Assembly (NCBI GenBank): GCA_009767595.1
Contig: VSDK01027192.1
Location: forward strand, 290,581 to 354,580
Direction: 5' to 3'
Source of the DNA: Symbiodinium kawagutii
Lineage: Eukaryota; Sar; Dinophyceae; Suessiales; Symbiodiniaceae
Length of the DNA stretch: 64,000 nucleotides
Within the stretch, counting starts at the first letter, position 1; every line of letters starts with the position of its first letter. The notes under the pieces were generated by a model. That model did no database searches and was not told the origin of the DNA. It was given only the letters and a program-made list of their open reading frames with translations. Below, piece after piece: positions 1 through 11,880 of the stretch. The position numbers and the translations under genes are program-made.

Positions 1-1900
1 CTCAGGTTCAGCGTAGGAGTTGCCTTCAGAAAATCGCAGCTTTGCAACTGACTTAGACTCATCTTCCACCAGGCCTTCAGCAAGAAACGTCCTTCGCCTC
101 TGTCATCATCCACATCCTCCAAAGATGCACACACATCCACAAGGGGCATCATGGGATCACCTGTCTGTCATGGCACCCCCCCTCTCCTGCAGGTCATGCG
201 GCGTTGCCTAAGGCACAACCCAACGCAATGAAACGCAATGTCAGCGACCCCCTGGCAGCCACCCAAAACCCCTGCCAGCACCCAGGCCCTGGCAGCAGTG
301 GAGATGAGGTCATCATCCTGGCACCACATATGACCACCAGCGCACCCAGGGTTCCAGGCTTCACAAATGCAGCGGGGTCCATAGATTTTGCTGCAAACAT
401 CTGCAAACCCCAGGATGTTCAAACCCGCAAGACTTCCAGGACCAATACTGGACCGCAGAAGTCAGCAAAGTTTGAGGTGTTGATGTCTAGCGAGACATAC
501 AAGGAAAGTAGAGAAGCCATTCCAACCAAAATACATGCAGTATAGGGCCAAACCATGCAAGGTAGAATAATGTGTGCAATCTGAAGCGTTGTTCCCCACA
601 AGAGCTGAAATGATTTGACGGAAACCTGTGCGTTCAGGAACCATGCCTTGCAAATGCCCGCTTGCATATTCCTGGCTTACAGGTCATTCATGCTTAGGTT
701 TGGATCATGTCCAGCGTTGAAAACAATCGGCGCAGTTGCAGCAAAACATCTGGTGTAAGCATAAGGCCTGATTGCCTTCCGAGTTCGCCTCAATTGTGAG
801 TGCCAGCGCGGAATCAACTGAGTTTCAGCGTCAAAATATCTTACATCTTTATCATCTTTCTCTGCTTCACCAGAAACTCAACCGTTTACCAGCGTCACAG
901 GGACACTGCAATGGTTCAATCAACAATTAATAATGATGAATGCTTGCAANNNNNNNNNNCCTGCTGAGACTGCGTATGACTGCTTTAATTAAATATTTCT
1001 AGAGACTGTGCTTTGGGGACAGACCCCAGCCTGTGCCTCCCTGAAACTTCTAAAGCATCCAAACGGATCCAATAAGGACATTGGAGGCGGGAGCTTCTCC
1101 GTTTCTGATTTTTTTCGCTGAGAGCCCGACTCCCGCACCTCACAGTTGACAGTTTGAGAAGGACACGGAGGATAGTGCACTATTGAATCCTCAAGGATGT
1201 AAGCAAAGCATTCTAAATGAAAGCCTTGAAACATCTACATTACATCATCTGCACTTGTATTCCCCAAATTGATCCCATTGACATACCACAGTGCAGGCAT
1301 GTATTTCAGCATCAAACACGATATCTTGCTTTCCGATCCCATTGTGACCCTCTCGGCCACGGTCAGAAATATCACGCATAATAATGAGCATTTCACCTGT
1401 CCTCCCCACCCTCATATTTCATTGATGTTCATTGGCTGGTGTCCAATGATCCAGAATGGTTTCCATTTTCGTCGGTGTCATGTACCTTGGGAACCCGGTC
1501 ACAGTGGGCTTTTTGTTGGGATGGGGTCGGGCATGTTAAGGTCCGTGTCAACTTTGCTCAAGTAACGCAGGCTCCCTGAAGCAAAAGTAATTTCAGTGGA
1601 CTCGCAAGTTCCAAGGCGCAGGTCAAAAAGAAATTGTGGGGTACACAAGTCTTGGACCGGACTTGGATGTGGAAAAGAAGTTCGTTCCACAGAGTCTCAA
1701 GCGTGTGACAAAGTCATTAATCCTCGGCTTTGGGACTATGTGTGCCAGTTCCTGCACGAACAGGGCAAATGAGAGTGACAACACTTGGCTGGAGAAAGAA
1801 GGTTTTTGGAGGCTTGTGCATTCAACACAGGGACAACATTTGTAACGAAGTGGTCGAAAATGATCGAAACCAGGGTTTCACCATGCATTTGTCCTCGCAG
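1..1900. other. no gene recognised
   Basis: I see only short overlapping frames on both strands, none with a recognisable domain. A 10-base run of N at 950-959 is an assembly gap. Confidence 0.6.
950..959. other. assembly gap
   Basis: Ten consecutive N. Confidence 0.99.
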
Positions 1901-2050
1901 GGTTTAGGGTTAGTTTGAAAGCTTTCGGAAGGTGGATTCTACCCTTTTTCGGGTTAAGGGGTACCCCGCAAAATTAGGGTTGAGGGGTACCCCGCAAAAT
2001 GAGGGTTTAGGGTTGTAGGGTTTAGGGTTGTCGGGTTTAGGGGTACCCTG
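1901..2050 (+). repeat. telomere-like interstitial repeat
   Basis: Several TTTAGGG and GGGTTTAGGGTT units occur at 1901-1913 and 2001-2042. They are interleaved with a repeated GGGGTACCCCGCAAAAT block (about 1960-2000). TTTAGGG is the Arabidopsis-type telomere repeat, also reported in dinoflagellates. Here it is internal and degenerate. A further small patch lies at 13834-13858. Confidence 0.7.
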
Positions 2051-2529
2051 CATGGATGCGTGTGTATGTATGCATGTGCATCTAGAATGTGATGATGGGT
2101 CAGGAACATGGCGATGATCCTAACAATGCAGCAAGACAATGATGAGGACAATGATGCTTGACAATTGTCGATCACAATCATGACCATGATGAGGAAGGCA
2201 AAAGTGAAATTTACGCAAAATATGCAAAACTATGAGGACAATGAGCCTGGTCATGGGGTAACCATGGATGTCATGGGCTAACTGAAAAGCACTGGAATGC
2301 ACTGGACATGGCATCCGTGTAGCTTGGGGGTGCTTGCACCCTTCGCGTTTCCAGGGGCCCAGGCTCCAGTGAGGTCGGTGAAGGTCATCCAAAAGGCATG
2401 CGCCTCGGAGGGACTGCACCGCGACTGTAGCTTCCTGTGGTGACACTTCCTTGTCTAAACGGATCTTCGCAGGTGAAAAATACCAGTTGAATCAATCACA
2501 GCCCCCACTGTGGCTTCACCAGACCCCAC

Positions 2530-4309
2530 CTGGTGAAGGTTAAAGACGAGGCGATCCCCATCCAAAAGGTGTCGCTGATCACCTTTCGCTAAGGCCTTAA
2601 TTTCCACGCCGCTCATGGCCATAGGAATTTCCATGGAGCATCCGTCACTGATGCATAAGCCCCCGCACGCAGGGCTCGCTGGCCTGCGACAACGCTCTCT
2701 CCTTCCGATCTTTCAACCGTCATCGATAGTGGTTTTTTGTCTGGAAAGCTGTTTCATTGTTCATCAAGTTGTCCAGTTTGTCTGTCTTTCGAAATCCTGG
2801 ATGGTTTACATGTGAGTGTGAATTCTTTGCTTTTGTGTTGATCCTCTATTCATGCGGCTGTGGTTCCACGATTGTGTACCCCTCCGATTCCAAAAAAGAA
2901 GACAACGGCATTGTGAAGTTCCTCCCCACATTGTTGGTGCTAATTGGTTCTGACCAAAGACATGGCCAATACCTTTTTGTGTGAATCCGAGAACAAGTCT
3001 TACTACTGCAAGTGTCTTGTGTGTGAGTGTGACATGCATTCATGCAATCCTCCCGTGAAAGTGATACACTTGAGGGCCGCTTCTGTTCGTGCCCAAAGCT
3101 TTGCATATCTTTGCATCGTGCCCCAAAAAAAAGTCCAAACTGGCGGCGTTTTCAATCCGTTGAGGCAATAAATTCCCCCTGCGCAATGTGCCAAACCAAC
3201 AGGTTCATCGATGTCATCGAGAACGGTTTGATATTTTAGACAAGTCAGAGTCCCAGCAATATCCAGTGGTGCCACCAGAGACAATAGGGAAAAATGAAGA
3301 TGTCGACACATTGCTGGGATTCCCAGAGTGGATGCTGGCAACAGCCTTCAAGCAGTAAACCTCTCAACCGTTCTTGCGAACATCTTTCAAGCATTTGAGC
3401 CATATGGCAGGCATCTTTTGTCCTAATGATCCAATCATCCATGGCTGTTTTGACAATGCTCAAGTCTTCATGTGAGAAGGTGCCCTAGTTCAATGAAGTC
3501 AAAAGAAAATCTGGAAACAACAGCAGGTGAGATTGGCTTGAGTAGTGAGCAGCAGAAGTACCCACTTTCTCACCTCCATGTTGGCGACCACGTGCACAGG
3601 ATTTACTTCACCTTGGCGGGAGTTGGCTCTTTTTTTTTACCGGGGCATCTCAGAGGATCGGCCCTACCACAGCACCTGCAACAAAACATGCAGGCATTCG
3701 TGGATGGGAGTTGGCTCTGGGACTGTCAATTGTTGAAAAAAGAGCGTCACCCAAATACACAGACTGCTGACTTCCTGTGCTCAAAGCAAGCAATGCATAA
3801 ACATGCATAAACTACTAAGAGAAAACTCTTCAGCAGAAATTGAACGACCATGAAATCCCATAATCATGTAATCAGTGTACGAAGGCCACCTCGGCATTCT
3901 TACAATCCGCATCGTTGAGATTTTCCATAGCGCTAGCAAAAACTAAGCAGCCAAAATACTCAAATTCCTGGCGACGGTAGCAGAAAATCGTCCATCCCTC
4001 GCTCGCCATGTTTGCACCTGCAGGCTGGCGCTGATCTCTGTGAGTCTTCATGCGAGCTCATGTGACACCTATCCGCCCAAACGCCATCACAAATATTCAC
4101 AAACCAAGTGGGGTACTTGGATAATCCCATTGTTGTAACCCGGTTCTTCTTGGTATCACCCACTTGGGGTAGTTACCAACTGTACCAACCATGACTAAGG
4201 GTCACAACCCCGGATTGTTGACAGGGCGCTCGGGACCCCGGTCTTCCCCCAGCCGTGGCACCTCGATGTGCTGTCGTGACAGCGTGCTGAGGGCATCGGG
4301 GTGAAGCAC
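2530..4309 (-). CDS. FHA-like domain exons, second set (partial gene)
   Basis: Two minus-strand pieces resemble parts of a forkhead-associated (phosphothreonine-binding) domain. The first, 4309-4262, is exactly 48 bp and lies between CTTCCAG|G and GAG|GT. It encodes VLHPDALSTLSRQHIE, matching the conserved SR.H strand. The second ends at 2530 before GTGGGG and encodes KGDQRHLLDGDRLVF, resembling the FHA C-terminal 'L..GD.l.F' strand. I could not find the intervening NGT strand, so the link between the two is inferred from strand, order and spacing. Start, full exon set and partner protein are unknown. This could be the downstream end of the FHA gene at 9.9-8.1 kb or a separate paralogue. Confidence 0.35.
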
Positions 4310-4443
4310 CTGGAAGTGGAGACAGCGGCTGCGAACTGGAAATCGCTTGCAACTGCCAGGAAGGAGTCCTTGTTGAAAGGATATACCAATACAAGGAAGA
4401 ATGAAAGGATACACACCAATACCACAACATACGAGGCTCATTT

Positions 4444-4620
4444 AAATCGATGATTTTCACAACTTGAACTCCTACGAAGTTCATGAGGTATGCAGAAGTC
4501 AGCAGCTGCAGAACATTGTTGGCCCCAATCCTCGGGCCAGAAGTCCAGTTGATGAGCACGTCCAATGAGGAAAGAACTGGCACACAGGCCGAGTCATCAA
4601 AGGGATCAACTATCAAGCAG
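4444..4620 (-). CDS. possible exon of unknown gene
   Basis: A minus-strand open stretch reads LIVDPFDDSACVPVLSSL, then an Asn/Leu-rich part. The composition is more protein-like than in neighbouring frames. No family is recognised. It lies just upstream of the FHA-like exon at 4309 and could belong to the same transcript. The exon borders are not resolved. Confidence 0.25.
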
Positions 4621-4983
4621 GCTTTTTCAAGAAAGTCGACCTACAAATCTGCATAAATGTTCAGCCATTTTCACCACTGTGCCCTTCTTTGAGCTTGGTT
4701 ATGCTTGGCTGCAGCTGAAAACTTGACAAACCAACACCCACACACCAAATCCACACCTGAAAGGTTCCGCGCTTCTCACTGGAGCGAAAGCCAGTCGTCG
4801 AGCATCGTCGGGCAACTGCAACGGGTTGGTCATGCCAGGCACCAACGACAAACAAAGAGCGGCATAGTGATGCTTAGATCCTGAACGATACAATGCATTC
4901 TGGATCCTGAAGCCGGTGTCGAAACAGTCCTGACTCCCTTCAACTAAGAAAAAACAATAACTAAGAAGAAACAAGAGATACAC

Positions 4984-5073
4984 ATGATACAGTTAACAAG
5001 AGATAACAAGAGATGACAAGAGATGACAAGAGATGACAAGAGATGACAAGAGATGACAAGAGATGACAAGAGC
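4984..5073. repeat. 10 bp tandem repeat (AGATGACAAG)n
   Basis: About eight copies of a 10 bp unit (AGATAACAAG, then AGATGACAAG) lie in a row. Sequence on both sides is unique. A short TG/CG run follows at 5448-5472. Confidence 0.9.
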
Positions 5074-8000
5074 CACAGGCAGTGCACTGCACCGCTGCAC
5101 CGCTGAGCCTCCATCTTAACTCCTGGTCCAAGCACCTCGAGGAACAGTGCCAGGTCACCAACTGCCTTGGACGGCCGAGCAGTTTGCCATGGTCAACTCT
5201 GTGGTTTGTGTTTCAGTTGGAACTTTCAGACCTGAGGAACCGAGTCATACCTAAGCTTGGGATGGCTGAGGCTTGTCAGTAGCCTTGTGTAGGCGTTAGC
5301 TTAGGCTAGACTGACATAAACTAGACTAGAGCTTGAATAGGTTGATAGACATGGCGGTCGGCAGGCACCAAGGTAAGAGAGCGAGAGAGGGAGAGACCAG
5401 AAGAACATACGCATGTATACATACATAAGTAAAATATTTGTATACATTGTGTGTGTGTGTGCGTGTGCGTACGTGAGCGCATATGTAGAAACAGTACCTG
5501 TGGTGACATGTGAAAATCAACTTGCAAATACTCTCAACAAGTTATGAAAAGCAACAAACGTGCACACTCCAACTTGACAAAATTGTCACACGTAGTGTCC
5601 AGTCAAAATGGAACGCGACCTCAAAAATGACACCACGAAACAAGAAATACCACGGAGAAACAAAACGACCCCGACGGCAGCAAAGAATTAGAAATGAAGG
5701 GCCATCATCAATAATCATGAAGCTGATGTGTTTGAATCAACTCCCCACCTGGACTTGCTTACAAACATTAAGCAGAATGCTGTCTGAATGCAATTGAAAT
5801 GGCTGTCAAGCAAGTTGTGGGTTAGCTGGATCGAATCTGGCTTCAGAATGGTGCAGAGGATCACAGCCCACTCCAACGCACAGCTTTGTTGCCTGGATTT
5901 GGGAGTGCTCACTGTCTCTGTTCCCAAGTTTCAGGGTAACGTCAAAGATGACACACAATACGACGTAATGAAGAAGCACGACGAGGAGAAATGTTCGATC
6001 TATCCTTATCCATCTATTTGTTCTTTCCTCGCCGTCTCCAGGAGTTCAGCAAAGCCGAAGGCGAGTGAGGTACAACTCTGTAAAACAGAAAGGGGGCGTC
6101 AGCAACTGAGCTGATGCACCAGTCGCTTCACTCCTCTCTATTTACATCTATTTACTGCAATCCATGTCGCACACATCTCATATCACGACGCAAACCAAAC
6201 GCGTAAAGTTTGACAGATAGACATATACAAACGATACCACAAGAAACGCTCAAGTTTGCATGTATAGACTATAGTATAGACAACATGGAATATGCATTGT
6301 GTAATCGTATGGGTGTGTATGCATATCTCTACCTGTCTAGAGGCATCTGTGAGTAGGTGCCCCCACATCTGCACTTGGCTTGGGCGTTGCTGGCACCGAG
6401 GCGTTGGGCCGCATGCCTCGCATGAAAGGAACTTCGCAGAACCTGTGGCTGCTCTGGCTGCTGCGGGCTGCTGCGGCCTGGCCTGAAAAACCCGGACGCT
6501 CTCTCCGCTCGCCTCAGGTGCTGGGCAGTGCCGGCACGGCACGCGTGGAGCACTGGGAGCCAGACTGGGGGACGCAGCTAGCGGAGATGGCCGTGCCGTC
6601 CGTTGCATTCGATCACCTACAGGTGGAACAAATGAAAGCTTCCAGGCCCCAAACTTCATTATCTTTGTTGCACTCCGTGGTCTTCCATGCCTGGTGGACA
6701 TATGTCAGGTGCAGGAAGATCAACACCCTGCACCCCACATGGCAAGTAAGAGACTGCCAGTGGCTGAGGGAAATCTGCGAGGACTTTGCCAAAAAAAAGA
6801 GGGCAAATGAGCAAGAGCAGGCAGGCATTTCTCAAAGAGCTCCCTCCGGGACTCACATCCATCAGTTGCACATGCTGAATGTCAGACAAGATTCAATCAG
6901 TGCAGGCGCAAAATAAAAAGAAAAAACACAAAAAACGAGAAAATTGAAGGAAACTACATTACAGCATGCATGGGCAAGTCCACAAACGAAATTGCACAGG
7001 GAAAGGACAAGCAAAGGAACATGAACAACCATCCAAAGACAAAAATATGCTCTACAATCCCTGCCACAATCGTCAATACCAGAGGCCAAACAACACAACG
7101 GATCTCAAAAAACCAAGCCCAGAAGACCGCAGAAGGAATAGAAAACAATAAAAACCAGAAAGTAAATGAAAGCGATGAAAGTTGCTGCTTAACTGAAAGC
7201 TTTCAGAAACGGAAACGAGGAAAGCAGGACGTCAACATCAGGAAATCCATGCGCCGCTTCTCGGTGCAACTGAGGTCCTACCAAGGCTCCACCTGATGCT
7301 CTGCTAGTTGAGCTGACGTAACATCGTTTGGCGTCCGGAAAGGACAGCCGAGACAACGAAACCCCTGGGAGAGCCCAGAAACCATATGAAACGTCATGAA
7401 ACCACTCAGTGGATTAGAAAAAAATAAGAAACCACTGAAGCCAAGAGCAAAAAACGGAAAAAACGACAAGCCAATAAACTAGAACAACATGAAACCAGGA
7501 AGCAAGGAAACTATGAGTAAACCAGAAAACCAAAAATACCAGAGACTAGGAACCCAAAATAACCCAAATCCTTCTGATGTCAGAGCCAAATGCAAATTCG
7601 TGCATTTTCTAGGTGCATTTGACCCCCCCGTAAGAACTCCAGCATCTCGGTGACACACGACTCAAAAGCTAACAGTCTGCCACCTCCAGGCACGAATGGG
7701 AGAGGTCGAATCGAAATTGGATAAATTCCACCTCCAGGGACAATGGCGCTGGTCACATCGAGGAAAGTGACTGGCCCAACAACTCTTGGGACAAAAAACC
7801 ACCACGGCCTCTGATTTGCAGTTCGCAGGCCCAAAACGTGTGAGAGTAACCTGGCAGGGTTGTTGTTGGGATCGCCCTGAAACAGCCACAAGTTTCAAGC
7901 CAAGCGACCAGGTCGCCATGCTGCAAAGGAGCATGATCACCACGGCCCTGTGCAAGTGAGTGGAGAAAGCTTGGAAAGATCCAGGAATCCAAATGTCACA

Positions 8001-8105
8001 AAATGTATCTCCAAATGTATCTCCAAAATTCTCCAAACGTCCCATCTTCGAATCACGCAATGACATCGACATGTGACGTGCCATGCATTGCCACACCCGG
8101 GCGGC
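5074..8105. other. mostly non-coding; GC-rich island with possible exon
   Basis: Most of this stretch is AT-rich with no recognisable gene. An island at about 6360-6640 is much more GC-rich and open on both strands. On the minus strand it has a CTGTAG|G acceptor and a CCTGAG|GC donor enclosing a Pro/Ala-rich frame that ends CRHCPAPE. That fits the exon signals used by neighbouring genes, but no family is recognised. Minus-strand frames at 7600-7900 (containing VPGGGRLLAFE) may continue the FHA-like gene. Confidence 0.35.
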
Positions 8106-9899
8106 CTGTAACAACTGGTCGTTGAGTCTGGTGCCGTTGCCGCTGCAGTTCTTCAGAACGAAGCGACGGAGCCCTGTGGATTCGAGGCCATGAAGTCCAC
8201 AAATGGTTTTCTGGTTGGTGGTTTCAACCCCCATGAAAAATATTAGTCCAACAACCATGATTACTAGGGAAAATAAAAAATGCTCAAAACCACCAACCAG
8301 TTTTGAATCAAGCAATACACAAGCAGCTGCTTCAAAGACACGTTTTTGAAGGCAAGCACAAGCACCACAAATGGCAGCAAAAACAGCGATTGAAAAAGAG
8401 GATGAAGAAGAAAAATTGTTTCCAAGCGCATTTCAAAAATTGGCGTTGGCCTTTCGCTGCTGGACTGCTGTCAATCCAAATCTGGGCGTCCAACGGGGAC
8501 ATGATTGACATGACTCCCTCATGGGAAACTCTTGAGTCTACCTCTTGGAGAATACAAACCATGAAATAACCATAAACTCGGCAGCGCCGCAGATTGTGAA
8601 ATGCAATGCGCTGTGTCCACACACATGCGCTTGCATGTATGTCAACGTACCTGTAGATAAATATATATATATATATATGTATGTATTTATTTATTTATCT
8701 ATTTACACAAGTCTGTGAAGATATACCTAACATGTTTAAACAATATTCAACTTTGAATCCATCTGGATGCTTTCAACCATCTACAACGCGAATCTCAAAA
8801 ACCTCACCTGATGAAGTCCAACCGCAATGCAAAATGCAGAAATCAGGCAAAGCTAGATAAATCAAGCCATGAGAATACGGAATTCACAACACCGTGAAGC
8901 GCCTGAAAGTGTTCTCTGGAAATCGTCGACCGCCCAGAGACACTCTTGGCCACGAGCTCCTTGGTCAGCACAGTGAAGCGGTGCAGCTCACAGTGATGAG
9001 CTCACAGAAGCGGCCTCGAAGAGAGGCGTCTGAAAAGCACGGCCGACGCAAAGTGGCCCCTGGAGCGGGAGGCTTCCATCGATTCGTTGAATGATGTCAC
9101 TGACACATGATCAACAGCTGAATCAGTTGAGGACATTAGTCGAATCATCACAGGATGCAAATTTTCCCTGACCGAAGGGCCGAGCCGTCAAATGTAGGGC
9201 ATGCGCAAGCTAATATTGCTAAACTATAACGTTAGCTAGGAGGGGGGTGCCTACAAGTTGCAGAGTTGTCCCATCTTGGCCCATGCTAGCCCAGCATATC
9301 CCAAGATACTGACCATCTGCGCCCAAAATACCCCAAAATGGGTAAACTGGACGGCAAGATGGGCTTGTAAGAGGCCTGAAGTCGATATCTGGAACAAGAC
9401 CTGCTTAGATATCGACTTCATCGGTCCTTAAGTTGGCTGAACATTCTCCATGCGATCTTCGCCAGGCAGTGGCACAAATAATCTCGCCCGATATGACGAA
9501 CCTATCAAATCAGGCCATGCAAACGACCCCGTACCAAAAGGCCTGCCTTTTGACTGGCCGCAGCCGAAATGTCCCCAAGACACTCCTGGAAAATGAACAG
9601 CGCAGGAATCAAAATGGCACCACTCTCAGAGCATGATGGATGTGATGATGCCAAATGAGCTTACCATCGTGGCAGCACCAGTCCTGAGCAGTGAGACCAT
9701 GCACAATCCGTCGCTTCTCCATAGATATACTTTGAAGATCAGCACCTTCGCAAAGGACACTTTTTAGACAATGCCCCAAGTCATATCAAGTCATGCAACT
9801 TGGGGCCACAACGGCCACAACCCAGCCCTTGCGAGCAAGGCCTTGTGCACGAACACATTCCAAGGAAAAGAGCTCCATGGCAAGGGCTTCGTTGTGAAC
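8106..9899 (-). CDS. FHA-domain protein (partial gene model)
   Basis: Minus-strand exons together resemble one FHA domain, a phosphothreonine-peptide binder. Exon 9899-9842 (58 bp, CAG|G to CAAG|GC) encodes MELFSLECVRAQ. Exon from 9059 (CTCCAG|GGG) encodes PLCVGRAFQTPLFEAASV, containing the typical GR strand. After an apparent one-base slip near 9000 the frame continues HHCELHRFTVLTKE, the SR.H region. Exon 8173-8106 (68 bp, CACAG|G to TTACAG|GC) encodes FVLKNCSGNGTRLNDQLLQ, which carries the hallmark NGT strand. The order is correct for a minus-strand FHA. The slip near 9000 is either an assembly error or decay. Start, end and other domains are unresolved. An upstream exon at 11181-11127 may belong to it. 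Confidence 0.5.
8655..8705. repeat. TA-rich microsatellite
   Basis: A run of alternating TA passes into GTATGTATTTATTTATTTATC. Confidence 0.8.
9377..9420. repeat. perfect 14 bp inverted repeat, 16 nt loop
   Basis: TGAAGTCGATATCT at 9377-9390 is the exact reverse complement of AGATATCGACTTCA at 9407-9420. It lies between putative exons of the FHA-like gene and could form a hairpin in RNA. Its origin is unknown. Confidence 0.85.
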
Positions 9900-11126
9900 C
9901 TGACAGCTGTGAAGACCAGGCACCCAACGACAACCGCCTCCGGAGCGGCACTTTAGACCCTGACCCCAGCCCTGACCCCCAGCCCTTCACCGGAACCTAT
10001 GACGAGAAACCAGGGTTGGTTTCTAAGTCCAGCTGTTGGGATGTTCATCTCTGGCTATGGCCAAACCATTCCCTATGAATCAATATCAAAAGAGCATGGA
10101 TATACAAAATGGAAAATATTTAATATTGCGTAATGTTTTGTTTAATGCTCCCATTGATCATGATTACCGATTGTACCTTTCCAAGATTGACCATGATATA
10201 TGTCACAATGTACATGGACCATCGTTGAGAGGTGGATTTTCAAAGCATTTCGTTGATCCCCCGAGCCTCACGGCCCGGGCTCAGGGGCACAGCAGATGCA
10301 GCAGGCGCCAAGTGGGGTAACTCTGCAACCTTGAGCTCCCATGGATCAATGGTGTCATGGGCTACTGGTTGATGCCGGAGTCAAAAATCGTGAAGAGATG
10401 TCAAAAATGCTTTAAATTGGCTAGTTTAATGCCACTAAAAATGATGAATGCAGTGGTTGCAATGGCCAACGAATTGCCTGTTGGAGGTGATGCATGAAAA
10501 TGGTTTTAATATAAGCATGGCCGCTTACAAAAATTCCGACCCGAAAAAGAAAAAAGGCATCATAAAAAACGACATCAATTATAATATAATAAGTGCTAAA
10601 TGGAATTAATAATGGCTTCATATTGATCGAGATGTGCTTCTGACAGATGAATGTCTGACATTCGCAGCTACAAACCGAACAGGCGCGAGTTTTTAACTTG
10701 AGCCCCGATCCGACTTTGTAAATTTGTAAACCACCCTTTCGGCTCGAACCAGCGATGCATTGCAAAATGCAGACTCGCTGATTGTCATAGATATGCCACC
10801 AACGACTTTGCGAAGCACCCAGACGGTTTCTCAAGGTTTGCTGGTGGATGTGGCAAGTCTGCTACTGCAACGGATGACTGAGTTCTGGAACAAGTCCATG
10901 ACTTGAGCCGCTTGAGCCGACGCGTCTCTCCTGGCTGACGGCACGTACCTTGGTTGCCGAGCTCGGTTTTTGTTCCCATTGGGCCTTGGACGAATAAAAC
11001 CGCTTGACTTTGTCTTGCCCACTTTACACCGCATGTTTTTGGCCAGTGATGCCAGTACCTCGAACTTTTCGGATTGACGGATCGATGACTCTATTTTTCC
11101 AACTCGTTGGTCTGAGGAGCAAACGC
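9900..11126. other. no gene recognised
   Basis: This stretch is intergenic or intronic. Minus-strand frames at 10831-11000 are Arg/Ala-rich but match nothing I recognise. Confidence 0.5.
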
Positions 11127-11181
11127 CTTGGGGCGCAGGTTGATCCTTTGGAGCTGATTCGAGGGCTCGTAAGGTACGGAC
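11127..11181 (-). CDS. possible short exon, unknown gene
   Basis: This 55 bp piece lies between TTGTGCAG|G and CCCAAG|GC, the same splice pattern used by neighbouring genes. It encodes VRTLRALESAPKDQPAPQ. No family is recognised. It may be an N-terminal exon of the FHA-like gene. Confidence 0.3.
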
Positions 11182-11255
11182 CTGCACAACAAAGAAAATG
11201 GCGACAAATGAGGACCTTCATCAGCCCGCAGGAAGTAAGGCAAATTGACTACTAT

Positions 11256-11301
11256 TTCTAGTACGACTACGACGACGATGACTACGACTACGACTACGAC
11301 T

Positions 11302-11348
<47 letters not shown>

Positions 11349-11426
11349 GGTGATGATGATGATGATGATGATGATGGGGGTGGGGNNNNNNNNNNNNGAC
11401 GACGACGACGACGACGACGAGGACGA

Positions 11427-11484
<58 letters not shown>

Positions 11485-11524
11485 GACGAGGAGGACGAGG
11501 AGGACGAGGACGAGGACGAGTACT
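11256..11524. repeat. GAC/GAT/GAG trinucleotide array with gap
   Basis: Runs of ACG, TGA and GACGAG triplets extend for about 270 bp. An N gap (11386-11397) interrupts them. All six frames are open here only because of the repeat, giving poly-Thr, poly-Asp/Glu and poly-Arg/Pro, so I do not call a protein. Confidence 0.95.
11386..11397. other. assembly gap
   Basis: Twelve N inside a trinucleotide array, where assemblies commonly fail. Confidence 0.99.
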
Positions 11525-11880
11525 ACTACCACTGCTGCCAGTGCTACTACTTATTCTTCTGATGCCACTACGGACGCCAGCATCGCTACAATACAGAACC
11601 TTCTCACCATGCTGGTCTGGCATTCACAAGGTCCCAGGTTGTCTTTGAGTCCGAAGGCATCTGCGCACGGGCTGAGGAATAGTGGGAGAATTGGAACAGT
11701 CCAACATGCAGATACAGGTTCGGAAGCAGGTGTCTCATCTCATCACAGGCTGTCTTCCCCTCCAAAACTGACAGTGGAATAATGATGAATATAGTATCAA
11801 AATGATGCTAAAATGCTGAAATTGATTCCAAACCATTTGCTGTGACCGTGCTTTTCCAACGGACTTCTTCCAACGGATTT

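Noticed and set aside
2120-2446. 108-codon minus frame as a gene
   Set aside because: No motif, and it overlaps AT/GA-rich low-complexity sequence.
6183-6916. 172- and 178-codon frames on opposite strands at the GC-rich island as full genes
   Set aside because: They overlap each other, and high GC alone opens both strands. Only a possible internal exon is retained.
10715-10800. GGTTCGAGCC on the minus strand as a tRNA B box
   Set aside because: No acceptor stem complement and no A-box at proper spacing.
11245-11562. Long open frames giving poly-Asp/Glu, poly-Thr or poly-Arg/Pro proteins
   Set aside because: They follow a trinucleotide microsatellite and an N gap, and all frames are open for the same reason.
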